Shown: positions 49,642 through 58,793, counted from the first letter of the stretch. The stretch: 62,293 nt of DNA from an uncultured Collinsella sp. (GCA_902461085.1 CABPWH010000003.1:1-62293); one strand, 5' to 3'. The notes: generated from the sequence alone by a model not told the origin. Numbers and translations are program-made.

Positions 49642-51462
49642 TTATTCCCGCCATGTCACTTTGGAACGAAGCCTTCTCGCTGCCGCGAGGCAGGCCGTGG
49701 CCGCCATGGCTAATGCGATGCTGGCCATCCAAGCGGAGTCGCCGGTTGTGGCGAGCTTTGGTTCACCGGCTGTCGTGTGTCCCGACCTTTTTGTAGACGC
49801 CTCGTCGGCGTCCTTTTCAGGAGTGGCAGGATCACCTTTGTTGTCGCCGGGTGAATCTACATCGGTCTTGCCGCCCGCTTGCTCCCCTTGGGTCTTCCCC
49901 TCCACGGTGAAGGACGCATCGGTCGACGTCCCGTCCTTCCAGACAGCCGTGACGGTGTGTCCGCCGGCGGCGAGCGTGTCTAGGTAGGCCGGCCTGAGCT
50001 CGATAATCGTGCTGCCCTTGGTTGTGGTGTAGTTCTCAGCGGAGACCTCATTTCCGTCCACAAGGAGACGCGCGAACTCATCGAGAGGACCGCTGAAGCG
50101 GAAGGTCAGGCCGACCCCGCCGCCCTTTGCATACGCCTGTCCGTTGCCCTTGGTGGCGGCATACAGCGGGGCGGTCACGTCAAAGGTGACGTCCCCCGCG
50201 TCGTTGACATCAAAGGTCTGAACGCCGGTCTTGCCGTTACGCTCGGCGTAGGCGGAACTGTAGACGAAGGTCTCATGACCCGCCTTGTCGAGGACCGCGA
50301 GGGCATGGATTTCAAACGAGCCCATCGAGAGCGACGTGGGGAACTCGATTTCGATATAGCCTCTTGCCGCATCGTAGTTGCAGCTCAACATTTTGCGAGT
50401 TTTTGCCGAGTTCGGGTCTTCGACATAGCCGGGGTCGCCGAGGATCGGGGAGACAGACTTCACGCCGTCCGCGTCGCCTACATTGCAATAGATACGGAGG
50501 ACCCCGCCGACAGGGACCCTCTTCGCGGAGATGGAAACGTTCGAGACCGTGGGCGGGTTCCGGTCGATCGCGCTGCCGGTCACCTCGAAGCACAGCTCGC
50601 TCGGGTCGGCAACCGAGAAAGTCGCGCCCGAGATGCCGTTGGCCCTGGCGTAGGAACTCTCGTACACATCGGTCTCGAACCCTAGGTCATCGGTGACCGA
50701 AAGGCCGATCAGCCTGTGCCTTCCGACCCTATTACTGTCGAATGTGAGGTCGAACCCGTCGATAGACGAGCCTCCGTGATAATAGGCCGACGAAACGGAG
50801 CAGCCGTCGTCCTTATCCTCCCAGCCCCGCTGCAGTACGGGGGAAACGGAGCGAACGCCGTCCGGGTCCGCGACGGACCAAGAGATGTGGAAGTCGGCGC
50901 CGGTCGCGACCTCCCTGCTCGAGAGCGACACGGAGGACACGGTCGGCGGGTTCTGGTCCGCGGGCCCCTCGGTCACCTCATAGACGAGAGGGCTGGTGGC
51001 GAAGGTCGGACAGTCGAGTCCCTTCTCCTCGGCATACGCCGCGTCGTAGACATCGGTAACCCATCCAAGGCTATCGGTCACGCCGAGGCCGATGATGCGA
51101 TACCTGCAGGGCTGGTCGCTCGGGGAGGTGGGGATATCGAAGCCCGCGGTCGTGTCGCCGGTCGACTGGAAGGCGAGACGGGAGCTGTTGCCTTGGCCTC
51201 CGTCATCGCTATCGACGACGACCTCGACTATCGGCGTGACTGACCGCACCCCATCGGGGTCGTCCACATCGTAGCCGACACGCAGCGTGGAGCCTGCCGT
51301 GACGACCGTTGCGGATATCGTCACGTTGGATATGCTGGGCGGGTTCGGGTCTGACGCGGCGAGGGCGGTTGAGGGCAAAGCCAGCGCTACGGCGGCGGAC
51401 AACGGGACGAGCAGGCTAAGTGCAAAGCGCCTGAGGAATTTCAAGGAGGTCATTGGCGGCAC
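49642..51462 (-). CDS. Secreted repeat protein with sortase-like anchor
   Basis: 606 residues. Signal peptide (LRRFALSLLVPLSAAVALAL, then ALAA). Three repeats of about 130 residues start NPPSISNV, NPPTVSSV and NPPTVSNV, each with DPDGVRSV-type and YDAAYAEE-type words; Ig-like folds are likely. A linker rich in Gly, Asp and Lys ends in LATTGD, a membrane helix and RRLRSK. LAxTG is a variant of LPxTG. Probably a wall-linked adhesin. Start may be GTG 51462 or ATG 51453. Confidence 0.8.
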   Translation of the reverse strand: MPPMTSLKFLRRFALSLLVPLSAAVALALPSTALAASDPNPPSISNVTISATVVTAGSTLRVGYDVDDPDGVRSVTPIVEVVVDSDDGGQGNSSRLAFQSTGDTTAGFDIPTSPSDQPCRYRIIGLGVTDSLGWVTDVYDAAYAEEKGLDCPTFATSPLVYEVTEGPADQNPPTVSSVSLSSREVATGADFHISWSVADPDGVRSVSPVLQRGWEDKDDGCSVSSAYYHGGSSIDGFDLTFDSNRVGRHRLIGLSVTDDLGFETDVYESSYARANGISGATFSVADPSELCFEVTGSAIDRNPPTVSNVSISAKRVPVGGVLRIYCNVGDADGVKSVSPILGDPGYVEDPNSAKTRKMLSCNYDAARGYIEIEFPTSLSMGSFEIHALAVLDKAGHETFVYSSAYAERNGKTGVQTFDVNDAGDVTFDVTAPLYAATKGNGQAYAKGGGVGLTFRFSGPLDEFARLLVDGNEVSAENYTTTKGSTIIELRPAYLDTLAAGGHTVTAVWKDGTSTDASFTVEGKTQGEQAGGKTDVDSPGDNKGDPATPEKDADEASTKRSGHTTAGEPKLATTGDSAWMASIALAMAATACLAAARRLRSKVTWRE

Positions 51463-51777
51463 CGATCTTCCATAATTGTTGCAACGATACCAGTATATCT
51501 TTGGCCCACGTTAGCCAGATGTTCTTTCCGCGAACGGCTCGTTAGTTTAGAGACGGCATATGGACGCCTGTCTCGTCCAAGTTTCTCGTAAGGGCGATTA
51601 TGAGGGCATGAAGAGACTTTCTCGGAACAATCAATTGGGGATATCAAAGAAATGCTAGACGCCGCCCGATCGCTCAATGCCTTTGAGATGAAATGCAGCG
51701 CATCGGCTACGTTGTTGAGATCATTTATCGAGTGATACGTCATTCCAGCTGAGGCCACCGTCATGAGGCTTCTGCTC
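51463..51777. other. Gap without a convincing gene
   Basis: A minus-strand frame around 51450-51809 includes MTYHSINDLNNVADALHFI but overlaps the surface-protein start and has no supporting features. A C run near 51782-51791 marks its end. I see nothing certain here. Confidence 0.3.
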
Positions 51778-52203
51778 CTACACCCCCCCCGCAATCCCGC
51801 GGGCCGCACTCAACAGCTCGTACTCCCTCTGACTCCACTGGCGCAGCTCAGCTGTGCGTACGGCGTCGCGGCGCAGGTCCAGAAACACCTCAGCTCCCTC
51901 GCAGAAGCATTCGCGGGCAAAGTCACCCGAGCCGTCCGCGATGCACTCACCGTCGGCAAAAAGCTTCCAGCTAGACGGCTCACGCGAGTCGTCTCCGAGC
52001 AGCTTAATCTGCAGCACATGCGGATTGCCAGCAGCACAGAGCTTTTCCTCGAGCTTCTGTACCATAAAGCGCATCTGGTGGGAGAGGCTGCTCTTGACCA
52101 TGGCCGAGGCGTAACCGTTCGGCTCGTCCAGAAGATGCATTCGTTTTGGCTTGGCTGCCAGGTTGTGGAAGTTGCGCTTACTGCGCACAGAGAAATTGTC
52201 CAT
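51778..52203 (-). CDS. Hypothetical protein
   Basis: 141 residues from ATG 52203 (aaagga 6 nt upstream). A basic N-terminus (RSKRNFHNLAAKPKRMHLLD) is followed by an amphipathic helix (SHQMRFMVQKLEEKLCAAG) and a mixed C-terminus with WKLFADGECIADGSGDF. Not recognised. Cytoplasmic. The longer frame to 52401 lacks a ribosome site. Confidence 0.5.
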   Translation of the reverse strand: MDNFSVRSKRNFHNLAAKPKRMHLLDEPNGYASAMVKSSLSHQMRFMVQKLEEKLCAAGNPHVLQIKLLGDDSREPSSWKLFADGECIADGSGDFARECFCEGAEVFLDLRRDAVRTAELRQWSQREYELLSAARGIAGGV

Positions 52204-52421
52204 ACGGATTCCTTTCATCGATGTTGGCAGGGCCACCGTGCCTCTTGGCCGGTTGGCGTCGGGATCGTGGAGCCAACTCTCTACCCCGACTCTGGATAAA
52301 ACGCGCCCGCTCCTTGCGGGCAAGAGGAAGTCTATCAACGTGTGCGGACAGAAATCAAGCGCTGCCTGCGAAATGACGTGTGAACGGCGTTGGTTTCCCA
52401 AGTGATTATTCGGCTTTCATC

Positions 52422-52535
52422 CGGAAAGTGTCGAAATCAGCCGTGTAAAAGTACGGAAAAGTGTCGAAATAGGCACCTTAAAACTTCGGAAAAAAAGTGT
52501 CTAATTCGATAGGCAAATTATCCGGAAAAGTATAG
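52422..52535 (+). repeat. Four spaced copies of a CGGAAAAGTGTCGAAAT-like word
   Basis: At about 52422, 52454, 52487 and 52523, so 32-36 bp apart. The fourth copy is cut by the mobile element after AAAAGTATAG. Confidence 0.65.
52526..52535 (+). repeat. Left target-site duplication of the 1.3-kb element
   Basis: AAAAGTATAG, identical to 53824-53833, directly outside the terminal inverted repeats. Confidence 0.85.
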
Positions 52536-52687
52536 GGTATGTAAAATAACTGGTTGGGTTTGTTAGTTTTCTGGTTGAAGAAAGCATCCTACCGTTTTGT
52601 TAAGCCAATGGTTGGATTTAAAGCGAAGCAACTCATTGAACTTGTAAAATCTCTGGCTGAAATCGTCTTTGCCAGAGAGGACCGACC

Positions 52688-53074
52688 ATGGCCGAGAAGT
52701 CCGCGTTCGACTACGTGAGCGAGATTTTTGGTATCGCCAACTACGTGCACGATGTGTTACGCCCCGCCGACACTACTGGGAACTGCCCGAGCCGCATCTC
52801 GAACGGCTACACCGAGTGCGCCAACAGGCTCATCAACGGGACAGACGTGTGGGGCCGGGGCTGTTCCTTCGACACACTACGGGCCCGCTCGCTCCACCGT
52901 AGACAGAACCTCGATCGCATCATCGCGAGCAACGGCCTGACGATTGGCCCGCGCGTCGACGTCCCGGGACCGCTCTTCGTGACCGGGCCCGACCGCGACG
53001 ACGAGATGGTGGATGAGTTCATCGGCTCGAGGTCGGGAGCGAAGATAGACGCGAAAACGGGAGAGATTCTCTGA
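52688..53074 (+). CDS. Hypothetical protein, first gene of the mobile element
   Basis: 128 residues, starting MAEKSAFDYVSEIFGIANYV. Contains CPSRISNGYTECANRLI and a basic helix (LRARSLHRRQNLDRIIASNG), and ends GAKIDAKTGEIL. No family recognised. GC-rich, unlike the next gene. SD gagagga. Its stop overlaps the next start by one base, so the two are coupled and may be partners. Confidence 0.65.
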   Translation: MAEKSAFDYVSEIFGIANYVHDVLRPADTTGNCPSRISNGYTECANRLINGTDVWGRGCSFDTLRARSLHRRQNLDRIIASNGLTIGPRVDVPGPLFVTGPDRDDEMVDEFIGSRSGAKIDAKTGEIL

Positions 53075-53709
53075 TGGAGAGTGTGTTCAATGACCATGTG
53101 TTTCCTAAATACATGAGCCAACAAGTCATGAAGTCTCAGATGGATGGCTTCAACGACCCCACTTTGAGGGATTTCTCGCTGTTGGACTCGTCTGCCTTGA
53201 TGAAGGACGAGTTTAAAGCCGATAGGTTCGATGATGAGTTCATACGATCTTTCCTCAATGCCGCAAAGGAGCTTGCGGCCGCTGGGAGGAAAGCAATCGA
53301 CAAGCCTGGTATGTATTTGATGCTGGAGTATTCCTACGCGATTCCGGTAATGTTCCTCACAAGGCACTGTATTGAGCTTGCAATTAAAAGGGCGATAAAA
53401 AGGTGTGGAGCTGAGCCTAAGAGAGATCATGGCCTCACGAGCTTGTGGAACTCTTTGCTCTCAAGGTTTCCGAGGCAAAAGTGCCGTGAGGACAATAGAA
53501 CCATCAAGAACATGGGTGCTTTCGTAAAAGCCGTTGCTGGCATCGATAACAACGGCATCAGTCTCCGCTATCCGCAGGACAAATCAGGCAGGCTAACGCA
53601 AGACAGGCCGCTATTCGTCAACAACGAGGAAGTCGTTTCGTATTTGGAGAAATTCGTAGAGCAGCTTGAACTGATTGACTTTGATTGTATTGTCGAGAAC
53701 GGTAAATAA
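53074..53709 (+). CDS. HEPN-like protein, second gene of the mobile element
   Basis: 211 residues. The central helix VMFLTRHCIELAIKRAIKR followed by DHGLTSLWNSLL is the arrangement of HEPN-type proteins related to AbiV and minor toxin families (R-x-H in helix, then H-x-L-x-x-L-W). Such proteins are often RNases in defence or TA systems. AT-richer than its neighbour. The role here is inferred from pattern and context. Confidence 0.6.
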   Translation: MESVFNDHVFPKYMSQQVMKSQMDGFNDPTLRDFSLLDSSALMKDEFKADRFDDEFIRSFLNAAKELAAAGRKAIDKPGMYLMLEYSYAIPVMFLTRHCIELAIKRAIKRCGAEPKRDHGLTSLWNSLLSRFPRQKCREDNRTIKNMGAFVKAVAGIDNNGISLRYPQDKSGRLTQDRPLFVNNEEVVSYLEKFVEQLELIDFDCIVENGK

Positions 53710-53823
53710 ATGGTTGGGAACCGCTAAATACCGTTTCTAAAACCATTGGTTGGAATTATGGTTGTATTAGGCCGATAATCGAAACAGCTTTTGATTTTTT
53801 TCCAACTACTTATTTTACATACC

Positions 53824-53833
53824 AAAAGTATAG
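53824..53833 (+). repeat. Right target-site duplication
   Basis: AAAAGTATAG, identical to 52526-52535. Confidence 0.85.
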
Positions 53834-53901
53834 CTGGATGACAAAACAGCACTTAGAAGCTGGTGCTAGATGCGGGATCCTGCGGCCGCCTTCAGCCCTC
53901 G

Positions 53902-54864
53902 CTACTCGTCGTCCTCGTCGTTGGGGTCGCCCTTGAGGGTGTTGATGTCCAGGTACTGGTTATCGTCCTCTTTTTGCTGGGTTTCCGACTCCGCTTGGGT
54001 GGGGCCGCGGAACAGCTGGAATCCCTCAAACGCAATGACGCCGAGCAGGGCAATGACAATGGCGATAAAGGCAACCTTGACTGCCTGCGGAAATTCCGAG
54101 AAACGCAGCGCCTTTTCCTTGGCGTAATAATCGGCGAAGCGCTCTTCGCCCGTGCTTTTGGTATAAGCCGGTGCGGACGCGGCCTCCGGGTCATATTCCG
54201 GTGCGGGCGTGGCAGCGTACGGATCGTTGAGATAATCGCTCGATGCGGTGCCATAATCCTCGGTCTCGATGCGACTGGCGCCAGCATAGTCATCGGAATA
54301 ATCGGAATATGCCGCACCGCCCTCATAGTCTGCGGCGCTCGTGTTGGCGGCAAAAAGCGGGTTAACTGGAACATCGAGCGCCGGCATGCCGGTAGAGGTC
54401 TCATCCAGATCGGCTGCAGCCCAGGAATCGTGGGTAACCTGATGGGCAACGGGCTCATCGAGCCTTGTGACCGGAGGCTTGCGCGCCGCAGGAACGGGCA
54501 ACTGCTGGGCGTTATACATAACGGTGCTGTCGGCCGATTTGCCCTGCGTCGCTGCAGCGAGAAATGCCGCCGTCTCGGACGGGTCGCTTGCGGGGCGGGG
54601 AGCGGGCGTGGGCGCCGAAGTGGGTGCGGGCGACTGCGCAGGAGTCGGCGCAGATGCGGGCTTAGGCGCAAGTGCGGGATTGGGACTTGACGGGCGAGCC
54701 CCGCCGCCCATGAGTTCGTCGGCGGTCCACGGGCGATCATCCATCACGTCGTCAAGGCTCAGCGAAAACAGGTCGTCTTCACCCTCATCGAACATGCGGT
54801 GCACATGTCCACCAATTGCCGGAATCAATCCACGACCGGTGCATGATGCCTTGCTCAACGCCAT
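53902..54864 (-). CDS. Single-pass membrane protein with Pro/Ala-rich cytoplasmic domain
   Basis: 320 residues from ATG 54864 (aaagga upstream). The N-terminal part is acidic (DEGEDDLFSLSLDDVMDD). A Pro/Ala/Ser linker (about residues 55-95) and a Tyr/Asp-rich low-complexity segment follow. One membrane helix near residue 275 (VAFIAIVIALLGVIAF) precedes an acidic extracytoplasmic tail. No family recognised; likely envelope or division related, by composition only. Confidence 0.7.
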   Translation of the reverse strand: MALSKASCTGRGLIPAIGGHVHRMFDEGEDDLFSLSLDDVMDDRPWTADELMGGGARPSSPNPALAPKPASAPTPAQSPAPTSAPTPAPRPASDPSETAAFLAAATQGKSADSTVMYNAQQLPVPAARKPPVTRLDEPVAHQVTHDSWAAADLDETSTGMPALDVPVNPLFAANTSAADYEGGAAYSDYSDDYAGASRIETEDYGTASSDYLNDPYAATPAPEYDPEAASAPAYTKSTGEERFADYYAKEKALRFSEFPQAVKVAFIAIVIALLGVIAFEGFQLFRGPTQAESETQQKEDDNQYLDINTLKGDPNDEDDE

Positions 54865-54987
54865 TCTGTCCCATCCTTTCGAAATACTAATGACATCGAT
54901 TATATGGAACTTCCCAAGCGGCTCGGTCTTGGATTCGTGCTTTCCAGAACTCGCGCCCAAAAGGGGAGGGGCAATCCAGGCGAGTGC

Positions 54988-55641
54988 CTACTTGTCGCCG
55001 GCCGCCGCCTTGGCCTCATTGAGGTAGCTATAGAAGCTGTACTTGGAGATGCCAAAGAACTCGCAGGCGCGCTCGCTCGACTTGGAAATGAGGAAGGCGC
55101 CGCGACGGTCGAGGTAGCCAATGGCACGAATGCGCTCGTCTTTGGTCATGAGTGCCGCGGGCTTGCCCACAAACTGCTCGCACTCGTGCAGCAGGTCCTC
55201 GAGCAGGTCGCCGATGTTCTTGGTAATGGGCTCGGGCTCGGTATAGCCCGTGCCGCCGGTGCCGGTAAAGGCATCGAGCGAGCGCTCAAAAGCCTTCATG
55301 AGCGTAATGTCAAAGTTAATGCCCAAAATGCCGACGGGCTTGCCCTCGTCGTTGCGGATAAAGATCGTCGACGATTTGAGCAGCTTGCCGTCAGCGGTTT
55401 TAGTGAGGTACGGCTCGCGGTCGTGTACATCGGTGGCGCCCTCGTGCATGGACTCAAACACGATATGGCTGGGGCCGTCACCCAGTTTGCGCCCGCTGAC
55501 GTGGCCGTTTTCGATTACTACGATGGAGTGGTCCACGTCCTCGGTCTCCAGATCGTGGACGACGACTTCGCAGTTGGGGCCAAATTGGAGCGCCAGACCG
55601 TGTGCGAGGCGCTTGTAAAACTCAATCTGTGCGGGGGTCAT
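54988..55641 (-). CDS. YheO-type PAS/HTH transcriptional regulator
   Basis: 217 residues. The PAS domain (NCEVVVHDLETEDVDHSIVV, then FIRNDEGKPVGILGINFD) and the C-terminal HTH (SERACEFFGISKYSFYSYL) mirror the regulator at 30234-30890. Start ATG 55641 has aggaagg 5 nt upstream. Divergent from ygeX, its likely target. Confidence 0.87.
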   Translation of the reverse strand: MTPAQIEFYKRLAHGLALQFGPNCEVVVHDLETEDVDHSIVVIENGHVSGRKLGDGPSHIVFESMHEGATDVHDREPYLTKTADGKLLKSSTIFIRNDEGKPVGILGINFDITLMKAFERSLDAFTGTGGTGYTEPEPITKNIGDLLEDLLHECEQFVGKPAALMTKDERIRAIGYLDRRGAFLISKSSERACEFFGISKYSFYSYLNEAKAAAGDK

Positions 55642-55918
55642 GGGTACCTTCCTAAAAATTAGTTTGGGCTCACTGTGCCATAAACCACACATGACCGCAA
55701 ACAAATCCATCAACAAGGCAATTCATGACCGTTCGGCGGCGAAAAAGTACCGATTACGGCAACAAACAATTCGTTAGATATACCAATCAAAAAGTGTGAT
55801 AGAACATTACTAACAAACTTTTTGTTTGGCATCCACATAAAAGTTCAGTCGTGTGAATGGGATCGGGCTGAAACGCGTATGCGGGGGCCGGCAAGAGAGG
55901 ACTTAAGGAGTTCACCGT
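55642..55918. promoter_or_regulatory. Divergent control region of the regulator and ygeX
   Basis: AT-rich. CAAAC-ttttt-GTTTG at 55814-55828 is a perfect dyad, and AACAAA/TTAG words at 55761-55775 recur near 55810. These are probable sites for the PAS/HTH regulator. Confidence 0.5.
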
Positions 55919-57133
55919 ATGGCCGATAAGATCCAGTGGGCGGGCAACACGATGCCCAAGAGCGATGACAAGCACTTGGGAATCATGAGCCTCGACCACG
56001 TGAAGAAGGCCCGTGCCTTCCACCAGTCGTTCCCTCAATATACCGTCACTCCGCTTGCCCGCCTGGACGGCCAGGCTGTGCGCCTGGGCCTTTCCAACCT
56101 GTGCGTTAAGGACGAGAGCTATCGTTTTGGCCTCAACGCCTTTAAGGTTCTGGGCGGCTCGTTTGCCATGGCCAACTACATTGCCGACGAGACCGGCAAG
56201 GACGTTGCCGACTGCACCTTCGATTACCTGACCTCCGATCAGCTGGCCGAGGACTTTGGCCAGGCCACCTTCTTTACCGCCACTGACGGCAACCATGGCC
56301 GCGGCGTGGCATGGGCTGCCAACAAGCTGGGCCAGAAGGCTGTCGTGCACATGCCCAAGGGTTCCACCAAGCCCCGCTTCGATAACATTGCCGCCGAGGG
56401 CGCCACGGTGACCATTGAAGAGGTCAACTACGACGAGTGCGTGCGCATGGCCGCCGCCGAGGCCGACGCTTGCGAGCGTGGCGTTATCGTTCAGGACACC
56501 GCCTGGGAGGGCTACGAGAAGATCCCGTCCTGGATCATGGAGGGCTACGGCACCATGGCTTCCGAGGCTGCCGAGCAGCTGCGCGAGATGGCCATCAACC
56601 GTCCGACGCACGTCTTTGTCCAGGCTGGCGTGGGCTCGCTCGCCGGCGCCGTGGTGGGCTACTTCACCAACCTGTATCCCGATAACCCGCCCACCTTCGT
56701 CGTGGTTGAGTGCGCGTCTGCCGCCTGCCTGTACAAGGGCGCTGCTGCCGGCGACGGCGATCCGCGCATCGTGGACGGCGACATGCCCTCCATCATGGCC
56801 GGCCTGTGCTGCGGCGAGCCCAACATCCTGGGCTGGGATATCCTGCGCAACCATGCCACCGCCTTCGTGTCCTGCCCCGACTGGGTCACCGCTCGCGGCA
56901 TGCGCACCCTGGGCGCTCCCGAGAAGGGCGACCCGCGCGTCATCTCCGGCGAGTCCGGCGCGGTGACCACCGGCCTGGTCGAGACCCTCATGCTCGATCC
57001 CGAGTACGCCGAGCTCAAGGAACTCATCGGCCTGGACAAGACGAGCTCCGTGCTCTGCTTCTCCACGGAAGGTGACACGGATCCCGACCAGTATCGCCGC
57101 ATTGTTTGGGAAGGCGAATATCCCACTTGCTAA
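55919..57133 (+). CDS. ygeX: Diaminopropionate ammonia-lyase (YgeX)
   Basis: 404 residues, fold-type II PLP enzyme. Conserved SYRFGLNAFKVLGG with the PLP Lys, ATDGNHGRGVAWAA, and the glycine loop VQAGVGSLAGAVVG. It converts 2,3-diaminopropionate to pyruvate and two ammonia. In gut purine degraders it handles the diaminopropionate-like carbon end. SD aaggag at 8 nt. First gene of the second half of the purine locus. Confidence 0.95.
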   Translation: MADKIQWAGNTMPKSDDKHLGIMSLDHVKKARAFHQSFPQYTVTPLARLDGQAVRLGLSNLCVKDESYRFGLNAFKVLGGSFAMANYIADETGKDVADCTFDYLTSDQLAEDFGQATFFTATDGNHGRGVAWAANKLGQKAVVHMPKGSTKPRFDNIAAEGATVTIEEVNYDECVRMAAAEADACERGVIVQDTAWEGYEKIPSWIMEGYGTMASEAAEQLREMAINRPTHVFVQAGVGSLAGAVVGYFTNLYPDNPPTFVVVECASAACLYKGAAAGDGDPRIVDGDMPSIMAGLCCGEPNILGWDILRNHATAFVSCPDWVTARGMRTLGAPEKGDPRVISGESGAVTTGLVETLMLDPEYAELKELIGLDKTSSVLCFSTEGDTDPDQYRRIVWEGEYPTC

Positions 57134-57207
57134 TCGTTGGGGCGGAGTAAATAGGTATCGCTCCGCCACCTCACAGGTAGATTCCTTCGTTTGAAAGGTT
57201 ATGAACA

Positions 57208-58593
57208 ATGGCTAAAGAACTCGATTTCGACGCAATCAAGGCTGCTGCTGAGTCTCATCGTGCTGATATGACTCGCTTCCTGCGCGCTATGATTTCCCAC
57301 CCCTCTGAGTCCTGCGAGGAGGGCGAGGTTGTCGCTTGCATCAAGGCCGAGATGGAGAGCCTTGGCTATGACGAGGTCAAGGTCGACGGCCTGGGCAACG
57401 TTATGGGCTTTATGGGCGAGGGCGACAAGATCATCGCCATCGACTCCCACATCGACACCGTCGGCATCGGCAACATCGAGAACTGGGATGCCGATCCCTA
57501 TGAGGGCTACGAGACCGACGAGATCATCTACGGCCGCGGCGGCTCCGACCAGGAGGGTGGCATGGCTTCTGCTACCTACGCTGCCAAGATGATGAAGGAC
57601 ATGGGTCTCATCCCCGAGGGCTACAAGATCATGGTCGTCGGCACCGTCCAGGAAGAGGACTGCGACGGCATGTGCTGGCAGTACATCTACAACAAGGACG
57701 GCATTAAGCCCGAGTTCGTCATTTCCACCGAGCCCACCGACGGCGGCATCTATCGCGGTCACCGCGGCCGCATGGAGATCCGCGTCGACGTTCACGGCAC
57801 CTCCTGCCACGGCTCCGCTCCCGACCGCGGCGACAACGCCATCTACAAGATGGCCGACATCATCGCCGACGTCCGCGCTCTCAACAACAACGGCTGCGAC
57901 GAGTCGACCGACATCAAGGGTCTCGTCAAGATGCTCGACCCCAAGTACAATCCCGAGCACTTCGAGGATGCCCGCTTCCTGGGCCGCGGCACCTGCACCG
58001 TCAGCCAGATCTTCTACACCAGCCCCAGCCGTTGCGCCGTGGCTGATTCCTGCGCCATCTCCATCGACCGTCGCATGACCGCCGGTGAGACCTGGGAGTC
58101 CTGCTTGGATGAGATCCGCAACCTGCCGGCTGCCAAGAAGTACGGCGACGACGTGAAGGTCTCCATGTACATGTACGACCGCCCGTCTTGGACCGGCGAG
58201 GTCTACGAGACCGAGGCTTACTTCCCCACGTGGATCAACAAGGAGACAGCTCCGCACGTCAAGGCCCTCGTCGACGCCCACAAGGCCATGTTCGGTGACG
58301 AGCGCATCGGCTGCGAGCCCAGCATGGACAAGCGCACCGGTCGCCCGCTGTGCGACAAGTGGACCTTCTCCACGAACTGCGTCTCCATCCAGGGCCGCTA
58401 CGGCATCCCCTGCGTGGGCTTTGGCCCGGGTGCCGAGTCTCAGGCTCACGCTCCCAACGAGGTCACCTACAAGGACGACCTGGTCACCGCTGCCGCCATG
58501 TACGTGGCTGCCCTGAACCTCTACGATCCGAGCAAGGCCGATGGCGACGCCACCGTGTTCCGCGCCGGTCTGACCAACAACAAGATCGATTAG
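57208..58593 (+). CDS. ygeY: YgeY-type M20-family metallo-hydrolase
   Basis: 461 residues. Metal-site motifs IAIDSHIDTVGIG and GRGGSDQEGGMA, with GTVQEEDCDGMC holding the Glu pair. Likely an amidase or deacylase acting on a ureido or carbamoyl intermediate. SD gaaagg. Between ygeX and ygeW, as in the E. coli order group. Confidence 0.93.
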   Translation: MAKELDFDAIKAAAESHRADMTRFLRAMISHPSESCEEGEVVACIKAEMESLGYDEVKVDGLGNVMGFMGEGDKIIAIDSHIDTVGIGNIENWDADPYEGYETDEIIYGRGGSDQEGGMASATYAAKMMKDMGLIPEGYKIMVVGTVQEEDCDGMCWQYIYNKDGIKPEFVISTEPTDGGIYRGHRGRMEIRVDVHGTSCHGSAPDRGDNAIYKMADIIADVRALNNNGCDESTDIKGLVKMLDPKYNPEHFEDARFLGRGTCTVSQIFYTSPSRCAVADSCAISIDRRMTAGETWESCLDEIRNLPAAKKYGDDVKVSMYMYDRPSWTGEVYETEAYFPTWINKETAPHVKALVDAHKAMFGDERIGCEPSMDKRTGRPLCDKWTFSTNCVSIQGRYGIPCVGFGPGAESQAHAPNEVTYKDDLVTAAAMYVAALNLYDPSKADGDATVFRAGLTNNKID

Positions 58594-58793
58594 TCCCATT
58601 CCTCGATTTTGTTGAGCCGGGGGCCGCTCGTGTCCCCGGCACCCCCTGTTGACTTGGGGCCCGCGGTCGTTATCTCCCATGCTTCCTCAACGGTGGCGGG
58701 TCCTCGTCATGGTGCTCTGCATGTTCTGCCACACGCGCATGCCGGAGCGCATTAACTCATTGCGATCGTTTCATCTTTAGAAAGGACATTTCC
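58594..58793 (+). other. ygeY-ygeW intergenic gap
   Basis: 200 bp, GC-rich. GGGGGCCG and similar words could form weak hairpins. No gene or definite promoter is seen. Confidence 0.3.

Larger units (their letters stand above)
52536..53823. mobile_element. 1,288-bp transposase-less element with inverted ends
   Basis: The ends 52536-52557 and 53802-53823 are 22-bp inverted repeats matching at 20 of 22 positions (outer part GGTATGTAAAATAA exact). Both are flanked by the 10-bp duplication AAAAGTATAG. Inside are two genes and subterminal TGGTTGG words. A TACCGTTT...TTGGTTGGA stretch occurs near both ends in the same direction (52594 and 53728). No transposase frame exists, so it was moved in trans. 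Confidence 0.85.

Noticed and set aside
51450..51809. 119-codon minus-strand frame upstream of the surface protein
   Set aside because: Overlaps the surface-protein start, no ribosome site, and no recognisable fold; left as an unexplained gap.
53863..54690. 275-codon plus-strand frame opposite the membrane protein
   Set aside because: Gly/Arg-rich shadow; the minus-strand gene has a start, ribosome site and membrane helix.
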